NCBI GenBank assembly: GCA_910588745.1
Contig: CAJURK010000007.1
Location: forward strand, 14,587-78,586
Source of the DNA: an uncultured Dorea sp.
Lineage (GTDB): Bacteria; Bacillota; Clostridia; Lachnospirales; Lachnospiraceae
DNA length: 64,000 nt
Reading direction: 5' to 3'
Shown here: positions 59,527 through 64,000 of the stretch, in pieces
Layout: every line of letters starts with the position of its first letter
Numbering within the stretch: position 1 is the first letter of the stretch
The notes under the pieces: generated by a model
What the model was told of the DNA's origin: nothing
What the model saw: only the letters and a program-made list of their open reading frames with translations
The model's database searches: none
Position numbers and translations under genes: made by a program

Positions 59527-61959
59527 ATGGATGGAAAGATACTGAAGAGAAAGAAAATAGAGGAACCGGAGCAGAGCCGAAAGGAGCGTATGGAGACGAC
59601 GCGGTATACGCCCGATTATAAGGTTGGACTTACAAAGGCGCAGGTGCAGGAACACAAGCTCCATGGGTGGACCAACGCGGCGGTGGATCCGCCGTCGAAG
59701 ACGACCAAGGAGATTATCCGGGAGAATACGTTTACATACTTTAACTTGATTTTTCTGGTGCTTGGAATTCTGCTGATTGCTGCGGGAGCATTTCGGGATC
59801 TTACATTTCTTCCGGTTATTATTACGAATACGCTGATTGGAATTTTTCAGGAAATCCGGGCGAAGAAGGTTCTGGATAAGATGAATATGCTGAACGCGCC
59901 CCATGCTCATGTGGTGCGGGACGGCAGCGTGTCCCAAGTTCTTTCGGAGGAGCTGGTGCTGGACGATATTGTTCTATTCAGCGCGGGAAATCAGATTTGC
60001 GCGGATGCGGTGGTTTCGACGGGGGAGGTTCAGGTGAATGAATCCTTATTGACCGGGGAATCGGATGAGATTACCAAGAAGAAAGGCGATATGCTGATGT
60101 CCGGAAGCTTTATCGTATCTGGAGAATGCCGTGCAAGGCTTGACAAAGTGGGCGAAGATTCCTATATTTCTAAGCTGACGCTGGAAGCGAAGAAGATGGG
60201 GGAAGGGGAGCAGTCGGAGATGATACGCTCCTTAAATAAGCTGGTAAAATGGGTGGGTATTGCTATTATTCCGATCGGAGTTATTTTATTTACGCAGAGC
60301 TTTTTCCTGAACAATGACCCTTTCCGTGGGAGCATTACTTCTATGGTGGCGGCTGTTATCGGAATGATTCCGGAGGGACTGTACCTGCTGGCGACCGTCG
60401 CCCTGGCTGTCAGCGCGATGCGTTTAGCAAAACAGCAAGTTCTGCTTCACGATATGAAAAGTATTGAGACGCTGGCCAGGGTGAACGTACTGTGCGTGGA
60501 TAAGACAGGGACGATTACGGAAAATACCATGGCTGTCCATGAGGCGGCGCCGACGCTGGATTATACCAAAAATAAGGAACAGTATCCGCCTCTTGACCAG
60601 ATGATCGGAGACTTTGCGGCGGCTATGACTGCGGATAATATTACGATGGAGGCGTTGAAGAAGCATTTTACGGACAATACCGGAAAGAAAGCGGTAAGTA
60701 TGACTTCCTTTTCTTCAGCGGTCAAATACAGCAGTGTGACTTTTGAGGACGGAGCTTATGTGCTTGGGGCGCCGGAGTTTGTGCTGCGGGAGGACTATGT
60801 TCTCTACGGGGCAGAGATAGAACAGTATGCGGCGAAGGGGTACCGCGTTCTGGTATTCGGGAAATATGACGGAGAGATTGACGGGAAAAAGCTGACCGGG
60901 AAGGTAACGCCTTTTGGCTATGTGACCCTTGCGAATCCGATCCGGGAGAAAGCGAAGGAGACGTTCCAGTATTTTGCCGAGCAGGACGTAGAAGTGAAGG
61001 TTATCTCCGGGGACAATCCTATGACGGTATCGGAGGTCGCGTCAAAGGCTGGTATTGCGGGAGCGGAGAGCTATGTGGATGCGTCAATCCTAAGAACCCC
61101 GGAGCAGATTGCGGATGCGATGGAGAAATATACGGTATTCGGCAGGGTGACGCCGAACCAGAAGCGGCAGTTTGTGCAGGCGCTGCAGGAGGCGGGGAAT
61201 ACCGTCGCCATGACCGGAGACGGCGTCAATGACGTACTGGCGCTAAAAGACGCGGACTGCAGTATTGCTATGGCGTCAGGCAGCGAGGCGGCGGCTCAGG
61301 CGGCTCAGGTTGTTTTGCTGAATTCGGATTTTGCCTGCATGCCTTCGGTGGTGTTGGAAGGACGGCGTGTGGTCAATAATATCCAGCGTTCCGCAAGCCT
61401 GTTCCTTGTTAAGAATATATTTTCCTTCCTGCTGTCTATTTTCTCGGCGGTATTTATGATTACTTATCCGCTGGAGCCGTCGCAGATATCGCTGATTAGC
61501 ATGTTTACCATCGGCATTCCGGGATTCTTTTTGGCGCTGGAACCGAATAAGACTAGGATTCAGGGGCATTTTATTACCAATGTGCTGCTAAAAGCATTGC
61601 CGGCAGGGCTGACGGATGTGATTGCGGTAGGGGCTCTGGTAACCTGCGGACAGGTATTTGGACTGCCTGGCAAGGATGTCGCTACGGCTGCGACGCTGCT
61701 GTTAGCTATTGTGGGCTTCATGATTTTGTATAAGATCTGTCAGCCAATGAATAAGCTGAGGATATGGGTATTTGCAGGAAATATGGCGGGGCTGGCGTTC
61801 TGCGGGGTATTTTTAAATCAATTGTTCGCGCTGGAAGGAATGTCTATGATCTGCGTGGTGCTGCTTGTGATGTTCTCTTTTGCGGCGGAATCTTTCTTTC
61901 GGTATCTGAGTTTGCTGGTGGAATTCGCGCGGAGGCTGATTAAGCGGTACAGGTTGTGA
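59527..61959 (+). CDS. P-type cation-transporting ATPase, CtpE-like
   Basis: Membrane ion pump of 810 residues. It shows the actuator motif LLTGESDEI, phosphorylation site CVDKTGTITEN, TM4 sequence MIPEGLYLLATVAL, hinge MTGDGVNDVLALKDAD, and a set of C-terminal helices. The IPEGL motif in TM4 and overall size fit the CtpE-type (HAD-IC) group, for which calcium uptake has been proposed; the metal specificity here is inferred. There are no N-terminal heavy-metal domains. It stands alone between the inverted-repeat element and a GNAT remnant. Confidence 0.92.
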   Translation: MDGKILKRKKIEEPEQSRKERMETTRYTPDYKVGLTKAQVQEHKLHGWTNAAVDPPSKTTKEIIRENTFTYFNLIFLVLGILLIAAGAFRDLTFLPVIITNTLIGIFQEIRAKKVLDKMNMLNAPHAHVVRDGSVSQVLSEELVLDDIVLFSAGNQICADAVVSTGEVQVNESLLTGESDEITKKKGDMLMSGSFIVSGECRARLDKVGEDSYISKLTLEAKKMGEGEQSEMIRSLNKLVKWVGIAIIPIGVILFTQSFFLNNDPFRGSITSMVAAVIGMIPEGLYLLATVALAVSAMRLAKQQVLLHDMKSIETLARVNVLCVDKTGTITENTMAVHEAAPTLDYTKNKEQYPPLDQMIGDFAAAMTADNITMEALKKHFTDNTGKKAVSMTSFSSAVKYSSVTFEDGAYVLGAPEFVLREDYVLYGAEIEQYAAKGYRVLVFGKYDGEIDGKKLTGKVTPFGYVTLANPIREKAKETFQYFAEQDVEVKVISGDNPMTVSEVASKAGIAGAESYVDASILRTPEQIADAMEKYTVFGRVTPNQKRQFVQALQEAGNTVAMTGDGVNDVLALKDADCSIAMASGSEAAAQAAQVVLLNSDFACMPSVVLEGRRVVNNIQRSASLFLVKNIFSFLLSIFSAVFMITYPLEPSQISLISMFTIGIPGFFLALEPNKTRIQGHFITNVLLKALPAGLTDVIAVGALVTCGQVFGLPGKDVATAATLLLAIVGFMILYKICQPMNKLRIWVFAGNMAGLAFCGVFLNQLFALEGMSMICVVLLVMFSFAAESFFRYLSLLVEFARRLIKRYRL

Positions 61960-61992
61960 TACTTGAATCATGCTGAAAGAAGAGGCGGCAAG

Positions 61993-62302
61993 ATGAGGAA
62001 TACGGATTTTAGTATGCAGTTGAAGCGGGCGGAATGTCCGGTAAAGGTTGCGGAGATCGTGGATAAAACAATAAGAGCCGTCTATCTTGGAGGACTTGGT
62101 GTCCCAGAAGTATCAGGCGGTATATATTGCTGCGTCTTTCCCGGCGGAAAACATGTATTTGAAACGGGGATACCGGATAAAAACTTATGAGAAGATTAAG
62201 ACAGAGTGCGGGGATCATCTCTGTTACCATACAATGGAAAAGATTTTTGAAGATTTCATAAAGAAAACAAAAGTAGAGACTGAGATTGCCCGTAAGGAAT
62301 AG
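61993..62302 (+). pseudogene. GNAT acetyltransferase with internal deletion
   Basis: The first frame reads MRNTDFSMQLKRAECPVKVAEIVDKTIRAVY, the start of a GNAT N-acetyltransferase. A second frame from about 62085 reads LEDLVSQKYQAVYIAASFPAENMYLKRGYRIKTYEK, the last third of the same fold. The middle with the acetyl-CoA loop is missing, and the halves are out of frame. It is therefore a deletion remnant, not a working enzyme. The assignment rests on the recognisable SLP-like AENMYLKRGY and TIRAVY segments. Confidence 0.7.
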
Positions 62303-62391
62303 ACTGTTAAATAAAAAGCAGAATAGGTTATATTATGTGGAAATCTGCCGATATATTCTATAGAAAGCATGATGGTAAGGAGGTAGGTTTC

Positions 62392-63876
62392 ATGACGATA
62401 GCAGAGAGAATCGCAGCGCTTCCCACTGCGGTAAATACAGCGGCGGAATTTAATGGAAAGCTGACGCAGGGGGCGCCATCTGCATCTGTTGAGAAAAGTA
62501 AGGCAAATGCACAGACAACGAAAGCTAGTGTTTTGAGTTCATTATACGCGTTTGACCGCGCGGATTATACGAAAGAAGACGCGTTGAAAAAACAGTGGCG
62601 GAAGATGAACACGGTAAATCTGGTTGATATCTTAGACGGAACCGCGGACAGGTCAAACCGGAGCCTTAGCATACAGGATTTGGAGAGGCGTTTGCAGGAA
62701 GGTACAGCGACGCCTTCGGTAGATGATACAGATATGCAGATGCTGGAATTTGAGTTTAAGGGACTCGGGTTTGACGCGGGGCCGGCTTATGCGGACGTAG
62801 GGGCGGAGAAAGTCAGCCGGAATATCGAATACCTTGCTTCCCGGTATGCGGCGATGGAATCTAAGATCAAGGAGACTTATTCCGGAGCGCTGCAGAAAGC
62901 AGAGTTAGATAAGCTGGATCAGATTTATCAGAGGGCGGTAACACGGACGGCAGATAAGTATGCGGAGATTGTGGGCGGAATCCTGGAGAAAAACGAAGTT
63001 TCCGGTGAGAAAGAAAAACTTTCCAAAGCATATATAGAGAGCGTGGAGGCCAGAACGGCTCAGTACAGGGAGTTCCTGAAAGGGAATCAGGATTTTACCG
63101 GTGTTGAGGGGACGGAGAATGCCTGGCTTGCGAAAGACGACGAATATGTTGCGGCTAGGCTGCGGGAGCAGAATATAGCGTTTCAGGCTGCTCCGGCAGA
63201 AAATGGCGGATATACGCGCCGTGATTTGGAGATTTTAGGGCAGTACGCGTCAGAAATTACGGTGATGGAAGCAAAGGCAAATACCTACGATATGAACGAG
63301 GAACGGATGGGGTTGGAGTTTGCTATGCTTGCCATGAAGACAGATACGATTGAGCAGGAAGGCGGCGTAAGCGAAGAGCTAAAAGAGACCTTAGAAAAGA
63401 CGCTGGATGGATTTATGGAGTCGTTTATGGATCGGTTTGACCAGCAGTTAAGTACGAACCGGGATGAGGCTATGACCGCTTATGATTCCAGGGGGAATAC
63501 AGATTTGGATAAGGAATCTGTCTGGAACGTCTATAACAAGACCATGGACGAGTACAGACAGTCCGGAGATTTGATGAAGGCGCTGGTAAAGGGAGCCGAG
63601 TATGCGAAAGACAGATATGATCAGAAAGAAGCAGAAGGCTCGGTACTCGGCGTTTACCGGTATATGAACGGCGCATCCTATTGGAATAACTTTTTCAAGG
63701 CAAATACAGGAGGCGGCTATGACAGAACGGCCAGTACTTACAGCCGGCACTTGACGGCCTTTATGGATTTCAAAAAGAGGCTGGACAGCGGAGTCGGATT
63801 GCAGATGAATCTGACGGGTTCTGTGAATTACTATTCTGCAAATATAGGCGGGGAGCTGATAAGCGAAGAAGCATAG
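62392..63876 (+). CDS. Hypothetical protein, helical, 494 residues
   Basis: A largely alpha-helical, charged protein with no signal peptide or membrane segment that I can see. The region 150-240 looks coiled-coil-like (ALQKAELDKLDQIYQRAV, GILEKNEVSGEKEKLSKAYIE). The central part carries DMNEERMGLEFAMLAMKTD, and the C-terminus is Tyr/Asn/Gly-rich. AAGGAGG precedes ATG 62392; the frame opens at 62335. The small polar N-terminus and helical body recall flagellar or secreted helical proteins, but no motif confirms that. Function unknown. Confidence 0.75.
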   Translation: MTIAERIAALPTAVNTAAEFNGKLTQGAPSASVEKSKANAQTTKASVLSSLYAFDRADYTKEDALKKQWRKMNTVNLVDILDGTADRSNRSLSIQDLERRLQEGTATPSVDDTDMQMLEFEFKGLGFDAGPAYADVGAEKVSRNIEYLASRYAAMESKIKETYSGALQKAELDKLDQIYQRAVTRTADKYAEIVGGILEKNEVSGEKEKLSKAYIESVEARTAQYREFLKGNQDFTGVEGTENAWLAKDDEYVAARLREQNIAFQAAPAENGGYTRRDLEILGQYASEITVMEAKANTYDMNEERMGLEFAMLAMKTDTIEQEGGVSEELKETLEKTLDGFMESFMDRFDQQLSTNRDEAMTAYDSRGNTDLDKESVWNVYNKTMDEYRQSGDLMKALVKGAEYAKDRYDQKEAEGSVLGVYRYMNGASYWNNFFKANTGGGYDRTASTYSRHLTAFMDFKKRLDSGVGLQMNLTGSVNYYSANIGGELISEEA

Positions 63877-64000
63877 TATGGAATAGAAAAAAGTGATCCG
63901 TTTATTTGTTTTCGGCGTTATTAAAAACAACCCTGAGCTTTGGCTTATGTGAGATAAAGAAGTAAAAGAAGTGTAAAAAATTTTGCCGTTCCCTGTCCGG

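Overview
The window looks like chromosome of a gut-type Lachnospiraceae (Clostridium cluster XIVa, Bacillota). Supporting signs are strong AAGGAGG-type ribosome binding sites, moderate GC, DUF4317 and DUF3783 proteins, BspA-like leucine-rich proteins, LevR/sigma-54 control of a PTS, and several sugar ABC transporters. This placement is inferred from gene content, not from a marker gene.

Layout. (1) 1-11765: amino-sugar uptake and breakdown. It holds the end of one sugar ABC permease pair, nagB, a complete second sugar ABC transporter (binding protein plus two permeases), a Gfo/Idh oxidoreductase, an AraC regulator, a NahK-type N-acetylhexosamine kinase, nagA and an alpha/beta hydrolase. (2) 11766-20383: a TetR-controlled module. 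An NADP-type secondary alcohol dehydrogenase, a GntP-like permease, two Old Yellow Enzyme/FeS/FAD reductases and an MFS carrier sit behind two near-consensus promoters, each followed by the same roughly 28-bp palindrome centred on TTCTAGAA. (3) 20384-31224: mixed region with a HAD phosphatase, a decayed AT-rich nucleotidyltransferase locus, a LacI regulator broken by a palindromic repeat, an amylosucrase-like GH13 enzyme with a long charged N-terminal tail, a 33-bp tandem repeat, a DUF3810 protein, tRNA-Glu and tRNA-Cys, a truncated DUF4317 gene, an esterase and an LRR surface protein. (4) 31225-37031: ECF sigma/anti-sigma pair, then a LytTR two-component system and an ABC exporter with a tiny membrane protein. 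(5) 37240-45260: deoD, a four-gene DUF3783/LRR/VWA/MoxR operon, an ArsP_2-type permease, an AGCS amino-acid symporter and a rubredoxin.

(6) 45319-55858: a self-contained sigma-54 circuit. A LevR-type activator and PTS EIIA are transcribed leftward. EIIB, EIIC, class II aldolase, a small membrane protein, DhaK, DhaL and a zinc dehydrogenase are transcribed rightward. Canonical -24/-12 promoters face both ways and rpoN lies directly downstream. The predicted job is import and phosphorylation of a polyol or sugar, oxidation, aldol cleavage and kinase recovery of a dihydroxyacetone-like fragment. (7) 55957-59062: a metal module of two CobW/G3E GTPases (one with a very His-rich linker, one apparently fused to a DUF1980-like domain) and a ZIP transporter. 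(8) 59063-64000: a 222-bp element with 46-bp inverted ends, a P-type ATPase, a GNAT remnant and a 494-residue protein of unknown function.

The most interesting candidates for an undescribed system are the TTCTAGAA-operator enone/enoate-reduction module, the sigma-54 PTS/aldolase/DhaKL pathway, and the structured inverted-repeat element at 59071-59292.
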